Of a stretch of 64,000 nt of DNA, positions 55,640-64,000 are shown piece after piece. This DNA comes from Forficula auricularia (Eukaryota; Arthropoda; Insecta; Dermaptera; Forficulidae): NCBI GenBank assembly GCA_024734495.1, contig JALMQS010000409.1, positions 62,305 through 126,304 on the forward strand. Direction: 5' to 3'. Position 1 is the first letter of the stretch. The number at the start of each line of letters is the position of its first letter. The position numbers and the translations under genes are program-made. The notes under the pieces are model-generated. The model did not search any database. It was not told the DNA's origin and saw only the letters and a list, made by a program, of their open reading frames with translations.

Positions 55640-56352
55640 ATTACTGAAATAATAAATATTTTAGAAAATGAAAATATGAGAAGAATAATTTTTAAATATT
55701 CGAAACCTCATTACTTTTTTTATCTTATATAGTTGCGCTTATAATTTTGCTTTTAATGAATTTTACTCTTGAAAAAAGCTTCACGTATTGTAAAAGAAAA
55801 GTAAAAATTTATTCGCAACGAAATGTTCTCTGGAGAGAGACGGACTGCTAGAATTTTTAATTGAATGGAAGGCACCCCAGAGGTAGTGAGGATAGATAAA
55901 ATCAAAACATATCAAATAAGGTATAATTTATTGGAATCCTTCCTCCTTTCTTTTCAATCCGACGTTTCGGAGGATTCTTCCCTCCTTCTTGAGGGTTTCA
56001 AGGGGCCAATGAAGGAAACAAATAATAATAATTTTCTTTCCTCACTACCTCTGGTCAACCAACCTGTGAAACCAATGACCTAATGAATAACTTCATAGTA
56101 AATAATAGCTTTTTCAAAAAATATTTTTACTTTTCTTTTATTTTAAATATGTTTCACCTAGCACTGACATCAGACTCTTTTAAAATTACTTCACGTATTG
56201 TACAAATGTACATTCATATTTCGAAAAAGGGAATCAATATATCTTTACATATAAATCGCAATATTTTAAGGAAGTTTATGATTTTATGTTGGGCCACACT
56301 CATTGGAGTGCTGGGCCTCACGCGTCCCGCGGGCCACGGGTTGGACAGCCCT
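55640..56352. mobile_element. hAT-like element relative, second truncated copy
   Basis: AATTACTGAAATAATAAATA and TTTTGCTTTTAATGAATTT match 35085-35220 and the right end GGGTTGGACAGCCCTG matches 35700. In between (about 55865-56045) a segment with CCGACGTTTCGGAGGATTC belongs to the palindromic family at 30395, so the copy is itself interrupted. The two plus-strand open frames over this region are chance frames in repeats. Confidence 0.55.
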
Positions 56353-56429
56353 GATTTAGAATCAATTGACCAAAAATTTTTTATTAATGAAAATCGATTC
56401 TTTGAGTCACCAAATTTTACACATGCCAT

Positions 56430-56578
56430 AATGTCAGATATGGTTCACCTCGGAGGGCAAGTCAAGTACCCGGATTGCATTTTTTGGAATTCGTGTTCAA
56501 TTCCCGAAGCGGTGGAACAACCCTTCTGACATCATAAAAATAATCCCCAACATCTCGGATTTAGTAGGTGACTGACTC
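56430..56578 (+). mobile_element. tRNA-derived SINE copy, family 2
   Basis: ATGGTTCACCTCGGAGGG head, then CGTGTTCAATTCCCGAAG (B-box-like) and CAACCCTTCTGACATCATA, AAAATAATCC and CATCTCGGATTTAGTA. Head-to-body order as in the 8690 copy. Confidence 0.6.
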
Positions 56579-56812
56579 TTCTTCATTTTCTATAATAATT
56601 TTTTATATACAATTCTGCAAGCTTAAAATATTCAAATATTTAAAACACAAATAAATATTAAAAAACACGATTTTATTTAAAAATGCACTTACAAAGTAAA
56701 AAATAAAATTTTCTTCAATATTCAATAAATTCCAAGTTAATAGCGCTTCGATTTTATTTTGAATCATTTTTGTATAAACATTTTCTATGGTACCAAAGAA
56801 AAGTATATTTTT

Positions 56813-57760
56813 AACCGACTTCAAAAAAGGAGGAGGTTCTCTATTCGACTGAATTTTTTTTGTGTCTATTTTACCTCATGTCTTCGCCAATTGTGAACCG
56901 ATTTTGATGATTTTTTTGCATTGGGTTCAGTCGTTTCCGATTAGTCCCGTTTTTTTCATTGGTATTAGACCTTTTTTGTTTTATGTTTGTTCAGGCCTAA
57001 CTTCTTTGTTTATGAACCGATTTCGATGATTCTTTTTTTTATTGGAAAGGGGTCTCTTAGGGATGGTGCCAAATTAATTTGCTTAAGTTCTGATGATATG
57101 ATCAACGACGAAATAACGTAAATCTCCAATTCTTATGAGCAAATAATCGAAATTATGATAAATAAAATATTTTATAAAAAATCTTATAACATTCATTTAA
57201 AACCCGCAAACGTTTCGAGAGAATTTCTATATTTATGAATTTAATTTTATTATCATTTTCCGATTCATTCGCCCGACGCTTTTCTCTTACGAGATGCATG
57301 CAAGGTATTATATTAATTAAGTCAATATTAATAACATCACTAAAAAGAGAAAAATAAAAATAATTTTTATAAAAAAATAAAACCGACTTCAAAAAAATTA
57401 AATGCAACAAATAAATAATAATAACTAAAAAATAAAATAAAATACACTAAAAGGTATTAAATAATTATCTTATATAGTCACAACTAAACTACGAAATATT
57501 ACATGACATTACTTTTTGAAGTCGGTGCCAAACAAACTATATAAGCGAGCGTACCCGCCAAATCTACTAAGCAAGGTCCTTCGGGTGCGGTTTATAAAAT
57601 GTATATGTTTGGCACCGACTTCAACAAGTAATTTCATGTTAATATTTCGTTGTTTAGTTGTACCTAAATAAGATAATTATTTTATACCTTTTAGTGTATT
57701 TTATTTTAATTTTAAGTTATTATTATTTATTTGTTGCATTTAATTTTTTTGAAGTCGGTT
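56813..57760 (+). repeat. GACTTC palindromic repeat family, copy D (long form)
   Basis: Starts AACCGACTTCAAAAAAGGAG and ends TTTTTTTGAAGTCGGTT. The long-form block (about 57100-57330) joins GATATGATCA to TATTAATAACATCAC, which are adjacent in copies A and B. The inner palindrome occupies about 57380-57760. Confidence 0.75.
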
Positions 57761-58476
57761 TTATTTTTTTTATTTTTTTATTTTTTTACTTTTTGTACAT
57801 TTTGAAATAAAAACGTGCTTTTTAAAATCTTTTTTATTTTATTACTGTCATTCCTGCATTTAATTGAAATCGTCTGAAAAAAGGAAATGGTTTCAATCAT
57901 GGCTAATATTAATTATTAACTTCTAATGGCGCCATAGGCCATCCACCCACACAATAGGGGGGATTTATTAATTTATAACAGGCTCATTTTTATTTCCATT
58001 CCCTATTGACGTGACCAACATGATTTTGCACTCACTAATCTATTATTTCCTAGGTGTCAAATGTCATTAGTGGAAAAAGTCACATTTATTTTTCTGAAAA
58101 AATTTTCACCTGTGATACTAAAATTTGTATAATACCCATACATGTAAATAAATCTTTTGAACATGCGGGTTGGTGTATAACACCCTTCTAAAAGTAAACT
58201 GAATTAATTAAAATTTTGTGAAATTATTCATAAATATATTTGCCCTCCCCTTTAGCACATAATATAATTCGAAATCTCCCACTAGCTTTAAAGTTAAAGT
58301 TGGAAATTATGAAATCATGTACATACAAATATTTTAAAATCTGATTTGAGGTAAACAAAAAAAAAAGTGTATATTTTTTCACGACTCGGTGCGCTCTCTG
58401 CAAATTTTAACGATTTTTCAATTTAACGACTGCTGTCGAAAAATTCAAATTTTCCAAAATTATTCAACTTAATAAA
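57761..58476. other. Unassigned AT-rich stretch
   Basis: No gene or element recognised. Confidence 0.35.
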
Positions 58477-58630
58477 ATAAGTAACTTATGAGGAGAATTT
58501 TCTAGGTTAGGTTTCACAAAAAGGAAATATTAAAACATACATTTGTTTTAATATTTCCTTTTGTGAAACCTAACCTAGAAAATTCTCCTCATAAGTTACT
58601 TATAATGTTTCACCTAGAACCGACACCTAA
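58477..58630 (+). repeat. Long hairpin plus ATGTTTCACC cap
   Basis: About 60-bp arms (TTATGAGGAGAATTTTCTAG, GTTAGGTTTCACAAAA and complements) meet at a short loop near 58540. The cap ATGTTTCACCTAGAACCGAC follows directly at 58605. Third and longest hairpin with this cap. Confidence 0.75.
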
Positions 58631-58961
58631 ATCTTTAAAAATTATTAATAAAATAAACTTTTGTGCCAAATGGACATTTGATGGCTTTTTTGTTTTGAAA
58701 AGTATATTGGTTCTTGAAATGAAATAAAATTGATGCATAGATTCAAGGGTCAATTAAAATGAATGATTCTCCGAAAAGGGTGCTGATAGAAGAATTAAAG
58801 TCCCTGGCTGGTAGATATATCTTCCAGTTCAAGCATGTCAAAGACAAGTCCAGTTGAATAGAAATTGTTCTCAAAAAAGTATAAATAAAGATGATTCGAG
58901 AATTTCTAGACTAATCCATTTCTAAGATCTCTCAATATATAAGATCGGAAAATACTAAGAG

Positions 58962-59132
58962 TTTCTCAACCTTTTTGGCCCGCGGACCAGTAAAATTTGT
59001 AAAAAAAATTCGCGGACCAGTGATATTTTTTTAACAACAAAATTTTACTAGGTATTAAAGAACTACTACATAAGTTGATTGTAACATTTTTATTATCATT
59101 TACTTACAATAATATTTAAATGTAAAGATATG

Positions 59133-59191
<59 letters not shown>

Positions 59192-59238
59192 ACTAGTAAA
59201 ATTTCTCCGAGGACCACCGGTGGACCAGCGGTTGAGAA
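58962..59238. mobile_element. hAT-type MITE containing an (AT)n tract
   Basis: Left GAGTTTCTCAACCTTTTTGG with GGCCCGCGGACC, right GACCAGCGGTTGAGAATAGC: the common CAG..TTCTCAACC hAT ends. Inside is a run of about 26 AT units (59137-59188). Flanking 8-mers match only partly. Confidence 0.65.
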
Positions 59239-59660
59239 TAGCTGATATAGACAAGTCATAGCTTGCTTATAGTAATAGAATTAGGAGCAATTTAAGATTT
59301 TCTTATAAGATAGGCTTATTCATTTTAGAAGATCGACGATTTCTATCTCAGGGACTGTTGAGTTTAAATCACAAGACTCCTACCCTCACTCACACAAAGC
59401 AGTATTCGTTTGGGGCGAAGGTCTCAAAATATATTTTAAAAAAATCTAATGTTAAATTTGAAAAATAACGAAAATAATGAAATTTGCAAAAAAAAGCGAA
59501 GATTAAAATAAAATTTCAAAAAATGAAAGGTACTTTTTTGGACAAAGTCACCATCCGCCACTGATGTGTATGTTTATTTCCATCAAGCAGAGAACAAGCT
59601 CTTTGTTTCTCTTTACAACCTCTTGTGATCTTATATTATTATCCATTTCTTTATCATTAA

Positions 59661-60342
59661 GGTAGTTGTTTCGCGACAATACTAGCAAAAAGTTAATGCT
59701 AGAGTATATAGAACAGACGACAATAAGGATTCATAATTCATAAGCCCAAAAGTTTTTGCTGTTTATGCACCTTGTACTAACCAATCCCGTGCACACCCCA
59801 ACACTGTCCCAGCTTGTATATATTTTATCATAGAAATTTCAGATAAGGTACATTATAAAGTGTAAATTATAAAACAAAAAGTTCTTAATAAGCGATTGAA
59901 AGCTGTTGCGACAATGGATGAAGCGAAAAAACATAAAAAATATACTAAAGTTAACCCACTTTTTAGGTTAAATAAATGTGTTGTTGCCAGCTTGTTTTTA
60001 GTGTAAATTTTTCATTATACATTTTTCATTATTTATTCATTATTATCTTAGAAACTGTGTTGTAACAAAGAATTAAAATTTTCTTAAACAATGTATTAGT
60101 TATTCGTTTGTTTAGTTTTTTATAACAATGATAAGAAGAGTTTCTTAATTATAATTAAATATTTATGTAAACTTTCGGATATCCCGTATATGAGTCTGAA
60201 AAACTCTTTGGAATTTAATATCTCCGGAAATATATTGTTCATAAATTTCGTTTTACCACCACTCTATGCAGAAGTATTTAAATAATAATTTGTCTAAATT
60301 TCAAAAAAATCCTAAAAAATCCCATATGGTGAAACAACTACC
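59661..60342. mobile_element. GGTAGTT-end element, full copy
   Basis: Ends GGTAGTTGTTTCGCGACAAT and ...GAAACAACTACC, with TTAA directly outside on both sides (59657-59660, 60343-60346). Non-coding interior matches 18828-19526. Confidence 0.75.
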
Positions 60343-60392
60343 TTAATACCCTATACCTAATACTTAATACCCCAACTACCTTAATCCTATCA

Positions 60393-61025
60393 TTCGACTC
60401 AAACTCACTAGAATTCAGGGATAAAATTTCAATGCTGGGCGTAACTCTAGGGTCTGACTTTTCATGGAATGACTATATCTCGATCACTGCTAAAGCTGCA
60501 GAGCGCAAGCTTGGTCTCCTATTTAGGTCTAGACGCTGTTAATACTCTCAGTCAACTTCTTATACTGTATAAGGCTCAAATTCGTCCCTGTATCGAATAT
60601 CGCTCTCATCTGTGGAGGGGTGCCTCCAAGCATTCTCTTGCTACACTGGATGCGATTCAGAAGCGAGCAATTAAACTAATAGGAGACCCGGCTCTATCCA
60701 ACTCACTCGACTCCCTGGCTCACCGAAGAACCGTCTCTGCCCTTTCCCTGTACTACAGATACTATCACGGTGTCTGTTCAGTGGAGCTGAAATCAATTAT
60801 CCCCCCTAAAGCTCTCTTTACGAGAAACACGCGGTTTTCGAACGCTCAGCACCCCTTCGCTGTCAAATTGGATAAAAGTCGAACAAGCGCTTTCGCCAAC
60901 TCTTTTATCCATATGATCTCCAGAGACTGGGACTCGCTCCCTGGGACCATCTTTCCCGCGACTTATAACCTTCAGCTATTTAAGAACCGTATCCACAGAT
61001 ACCTTCGAACCCCGCCTTGCCCATA
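60393..61025 (+). pseudogene. LINE reverse transcriptase C-terminal region, one frameshift
   Basis: First frame: ISMLGVTLGSDFSWNDYIS then AERKLGLLFRSRR before a stop at about 60540. After a frameshift: LYKAQIRPCIEYRSHLWRGA, SLATLDAIQKRAIKLIGDPA, SLDSLAHRRTVSALSLYYRY and DWDSLPGTIFPATYN to a TAA at 61024. This is the conserved C-terminal region beyond the RT domain of CR1/jockey-type LINEs. The YADD box and everything upstream are missing through 5' truncation. Confidence 0.85.
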
Positions 61026-61122
61026 AAATTCTTTCTTCTTGATGGGGTGCCAACCCAGGCCTTTAGGGGTTGCACCTTTTTGGTGTAACTCCTTCTCTCA
61101 TCATTTTCATAAAAAAAAAAAA
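60393..61122 (+). mobile_element. 5'-truncated non-LTR retrotransposon, 3' part
   Basis: Starts inside the reverse transcriptase C-terminal region and ends with a 3' UTR (GGGGTGCCAACCCAGGCC, GTTGCACCTTTTTGGTGTAA) and a poly-A run at 61111-61122. Same family as the LINE at 33399-34645; better preserved than the fragments at 27296 and 41160. Confidence 0.85.
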
Positions 61123-61600
61123 TAGGCCCTTCAATTAGAAAACTATAAAATCCTATTTATAGATACGAAGACAATAACAAAAATTGTTCTAAAATAAAAT
61201 GTTACCTTTATATTTTTCTTTTTCATTTTCTTTATTTAGTAGCGCTTGTTGATGGGGAGAAGGGCCCATCTGAAATCGATATGTAAATGGGGGAGGGGAC
61301 GCAAATAAAAAATCTATCGTAATTGTGTTCGAGGTTGTTTTTAATTTTAAACCAACATTAACCATAATATAGATTCTATTTGGGAATTTTAATTAATTTC
61401 CAACTCATTATGTTTGTTCATAAAGTTCAATCAATCAAATCTGAATTTAATAAACACAACTACATATGTTATAATTAAAGTATAGAAAAACACTTTAAAA
61501 TAACTAATTTTATATTAATAAACATCGAGTCATCACTTATAATTAAAACTGATTCAACAAACATTTTCGCTCGTTATTTAAGAATGATAAACATTTTCAG
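61123..61600. other. Unassigned AT-rich stretch
   Basis: Nothing recognised between the LINE tail and the candidate exon at 61601. Confidence 0.35.
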
Positions 61601-61644
61601 GTACCGACGATCCATTTGCGAATTCAACTCACCAGACGACCGAA
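61601..61644 (+). CDS. Candidate exon of the unrecognised host gene
   Basis: After the acceptor AAACATTTTCAG the frame that continues from the exon ending at 33244 (two carried bases) reads RYRRSICEFNSPDDR. The local composition is GC-richer than its flanks. A donor CGAA|GTATTA at 61645 is modest; if unused the frame runs to a TAA at 61710-61712 through lysine/phenylalanine-rich codons that look non-coding. The phase match supports membership in the same gene, but the intron would be 28.4 kb. Confidence 0.4.
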
Positions 61645-61712
61645 GTATTATACTTGATTCACTAAAAGCAAAAAAATTCCTTTTTTTCTTATTCGTATTT
61701 AGGAATGTCTAA

Positions 61713-62220
61713 AAAATGAATCAGAAACATTTTCAATCACGATTTTTTCTGTGTATCTGTATTCTGAATCCCATAATAACTCAGAGACGAAATGTCGTAG
61801 AAAGTTTATTCTAGTTCTAAAATTCTTGTATTTTCAAATTAAAAACTAATTAAATTTTGTGTTTTAATTTGAAAAATGCAAAAAAATCCAAAATAAATCG
61901 CAAGTTTGAATAAGTTTTTGAGTGTTTGTAACTAAGCAATTGAATTCGGGTACACAATTTCTATTAAAAAGGTACCCCTACTCTTTGGGAAAAATTTTAG
62001 TATTATCGCTTAAACAGTTTGCTGCTAATTTTTTCACATCATTAAAATTTGCAGAGAAACTTAAAAAAATAATCAATTTCACGATTTCAATTAAATTCGA
62101 ATTTGTCAAGTTTTCAAAAAGACATATACATATATTTAACACAATTACTGTTTATTTCATATTGTGACCAGAGGAACCATTTTATCTACATTGATTTCTT
62201 TAAGTAAAGTTCAGAGCCTA
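61713..62220. other. Unassigned AT-rich stretch
   Basis: An open frame of 81 codons here (61922-62167) has no family resemblance and low-complexity composition. Nothing else recognised. Confidence 0.35.
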
Positions 62221-62872
62221 AGGTACCGTCCATAAATTACGTCAAACATTAAGGGGGAAGGGGCATTAAAGATTTGTGATAAAATGTGACAGGTTGTGAT
62301 CTTAAAAATGATTATGTCACAAAAGTCAAATTAAATTATCTTTAAAATTTTCAAATATATTTTTTTATATTTCTTCGAGGGGTGATCCAGTAGTAGTAGT
62401 AGGTGTGCGCCTGGAAATATTTGGAAGTACTTGGAAATATTTGAAAGTACTTGGAAATATTTGAAAGTACTTGGGAATATTTGGAAGTACTTGGAAATAT
62501 TTGGAAATACTTGGAAATAATTGAAAGTACTTGGGAATGTTTGGAAGTACTTGGAAATATTTGAAAGTACTTGGAAATATTTGGAAGTACTTGGAAATAT
62601 TTGGAAGTACAAGTGGAAGTAGATGTACAGTATATTAGGTCGCAGTTCACCCCTCGGATTTCATGATATGAATAAAAATAAAGTTAAACTTAAAATATAT
62701 TATAGTTTAATTTATAAAAAAATTCTAGAATTATTATTAAATTATAAGGTATAAAAGTGATAGTGTCACAATACAGGGGGGGGCTCAATGAAAATTTGAG
62801 AGAATGTGACACAGGGGAAGGGGTCTAAAAATCTTGAAATTCGTGTGACGTTATTTATGGACAGCCCCTAAA
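62221..62872. mobile_element. MITE with GTCCATAAAT ends, hosting another MITE
   Basis: Left GGTACCGTCCATAAATTACG with GTCAAAC, right GTGTGACGTTATTTATGGAC followed by AGCCCC: imperfect inverted ends, with subterminal GGGGAAGGGG and ATGTGACA blocks on both sides. CTAA occurs at both flanks and may be the duplication. The 62376-62656 minisatellite element lies inside. Confidence 0.65.
62376..62656. mobile_element. MITE with expanded internal minisatellite
   Basis: Ends CGAGGGGTGATCC and GCAGTTCACCCCTCG. The interior is about ten units of a 20-21-bp repeat TTGGAAATATTTGGAAGTAC with small variants. The copy at 20051-20196 has only about three units. Frames across it are repeat-derived peptides. 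Confidence 0.8.
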
Positions 62873-62949
62873 ACCAGAATAGTCGAATTTATTATTCTTT
62901 ATAAATTTCAAGTTTATATAATAATCAAATAATTCATTTCAGAAACAAC

Positions 62950-63070
62950 TTTTTTTTTAATGAAAATGATGAGAGAAGGAGTTACACCAAAAAGGTGCAA
63001 CCCCTAAAGGCCTGGGTTGGCCTCTCCATCGTGAAAAGAAGAAAGAATTTTATGGGCTGGGCGGGGGTCG
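62950..63070 (-). mobile_element. LINE 3' end fragment
   Basis: The minus strand carries the 3' UTR of the 60393 LINE (GTTGCACCTTTTTGGTGTAA, GGCCAACCCAGGCC) and the last codons before its stop, ending in a short poly-A (poly-T at 62951-62958). Abuts the next LINE at about 63072. Confidence 0.7.
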
Positions 63071-63074
63071 AAGG

Positions 63075-64000
63075 TCGAAATAGAAAGGGCTTTTATCAGG
63101 GAAGAATCTGTCTACATCGGATTCATAGACCTAGAAAAAGCATTCGATAACGTCAATTGGGAAATTATGTTTAAAATATTAAAACAGGCGGGAATAAAAT
63201 TCAGGGAGAGAAGACTAATCTACAAGGATGTGTGCTGTCACCCATGATTTTCAACTTATACATAGAAGAAGCGATTAAAGAATTCAAAGACAAAATTGAT
63301 ACAGGTATCGAAATCCAAGGTCAAAAGATCGCTATGTTAAGATTTGCCGATGACATTGGCCTTCTAGGAAGCAATAAAAAAGAATTAGAGGACGCCTTGA
63401 ATGGAATTAACCAAATCCTAATAGAAGAAATCAAAATGAAAATAAACAAGAATAAAACCAAGGTCCTAGTATGTACAAAAAAAGAACAAACGAGACAGGA
63501 ATGCATCAAAATTAACCAAGAAAACCTAAAAGGAGTTAAGTAATTCCGCTACCTAGGAAGTAAAATAACATGGGATGGGAGGAGCAAAAACGAAATTAAA
63601 TCAAGAATTGGCCAAGCAAAAATGGGGTTTAATTCAAAACAAAAACTACTATGCTCCTCCTCAGTCAGCTTAGCAAACAGGAAGTTGCTATTGAAGACAT
63701 ATGTATGGAGCATAGCCATGTACGGTTGTGAAACCTGGACAATTGGAAAAGCGGAGAGAAAGAGATTGGAGGCTTTCGAAATGTGGTGCTACAGAAGAAT
63801 GATGAATATCAAATGGATGGATAAAATTACAAATGAAGAAGTTCTTGGAAGAATCGGAGAAAGAAGAACCTTGTGGAAGAGTCTGAAGAAGAGAAGAGGT
63901 CAGATGATGGGGCACATACTGAGACATGGGGGACTGCTTAGGGATATCTTGGAGGGGAGGTGGGAAAGAAAAGGGGAAGGGGAAGACCCAGATTAGAATA
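63075..64000 (+). pseudogene. LINE-type reverse transcriptase, second family, runs off window
   Basis: ESVYIGFIDLEKAFDNVNWE is RT motif with the first catalytic aspartate; after LIYK an internal deletion and frame change lead to GCVLSPMIFNLYIEEAI; LRFADDIGLLG holds the FADD catalytic box; then an in-frame TAA at 63541 and FRYLGSKITWDGRSKNEI, WSIAMYGCETWTIGKAERKR, MWCYRRMMNIKWMD and TNEEVLGRIG typical of the C-terminal region. 3' end lies beyond 64000. The clade differs from the LINE at 60393 (FADD versus YADD, different C-terminus). Non-functional. Confidence 0.85.

Noticed and set aside
56083..56529. 148-codon plus-strand open frame
   Set aside because: It spans the end of a hAT-like element, its flank and the head of a SINE copy; composition and homology are those of repeats.
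62331..62650. Two overlapping minus-strand frames rich in Tyr/Phe/Gln/Ser
   Set aside because: They are translations of the 20-bp minisatellite (same at 19918-20205), not genes.

Overview
The window looks like nuclear DNA of an insect or other arthropod. It is very AT-rich, has spliceosomal exon/intron signals, and is packed with eukaryotic transposable elements: mariner, Tc1-like, hAT, piggyBac, PIF/Harbinger, non-LTR retrotransposons, tRNA-derived SINEs and one LTR element. No operon, ribosome-binding-site pattern or CRISPR array is visible. The species cannot be named from sequence alone.

Backbone. Small GC-richer islands on the + strand look like exons of one host gene with very large introns: a CpG-rich promoter/5' exon (about 6990-7169), a start-codon exon (7583-7642), a 73-bp exon (10312-10384), a 145-bp exon (33100-33244) and a possible exon at 61601. 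Coding is open across each, but the phase between 10384 and 33100 does not match, so at least one exon in that 22.7-kb interval is unseen or two transcripts are involved. I do not recognise the product.

Layout. 1-7 kb: palindromic repeats, a PIF/Harbinger-like MITE pair with TTA duplications, and tRNA-derived SINE copies. 7-11 kb: gene start, with a dead mariner in intron 2 and a SINE with a perfect 13-bp target duplication. 11-20 kb: Tc1-like fossil, a foldback-like palindrome of about 119-bp tandem units (12.3-13.7 kb), a 590-bp palindrome and more MITEs. 20-25 kb: hAT MITE with a perfect 8-bp duplication, then a complete 3.4-kb LTR element (21452-24841) with nearly identical 957-bp LTRs and one unusual acidic ORF in place of gag-pol. 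25-33 kb: dispersed repeats and LINE fossils. 33-35 kb: 5'-truncated LINE reverse transcriptase. 35-37 kb: 865-bp palindromic element. 37.9-40.5 kb: nested stack hAT > piggyBac > PIF/Harbinger, each level with its own target duplication (7/8 match at the hAT level). 41-49 kb: palindromic repeats. 49.2-50.5 kb: mariner close to the cecropia group. 51.5-53.2 kb: structurally intact Tc1-like transposon with a 352-codon DD34E transposase and 181-bp terminal repeats. 53.6-58.6 kb: more copies of the GACTTC palindromic family and hAT-like remnants. 59-64 kb: MITEs, a LINE 3' part, an expandable minisatellite inside a MITE, and a second type of LINE running off the right edge.

Main points for follow-up: (1) the LTR element with an orphan acidic ORF; (2) the young Tc1-like element with an IR/DR-like end structure; (3) recurrent hammerhead-ribozyme-like core motifs inside palindromic repeats, which also share one-sided terminal 'cap' sequences; (4) the foldback array; (5) the nested TE stack. 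All coordinates and matches were read by eye; no alignment or database search was run.
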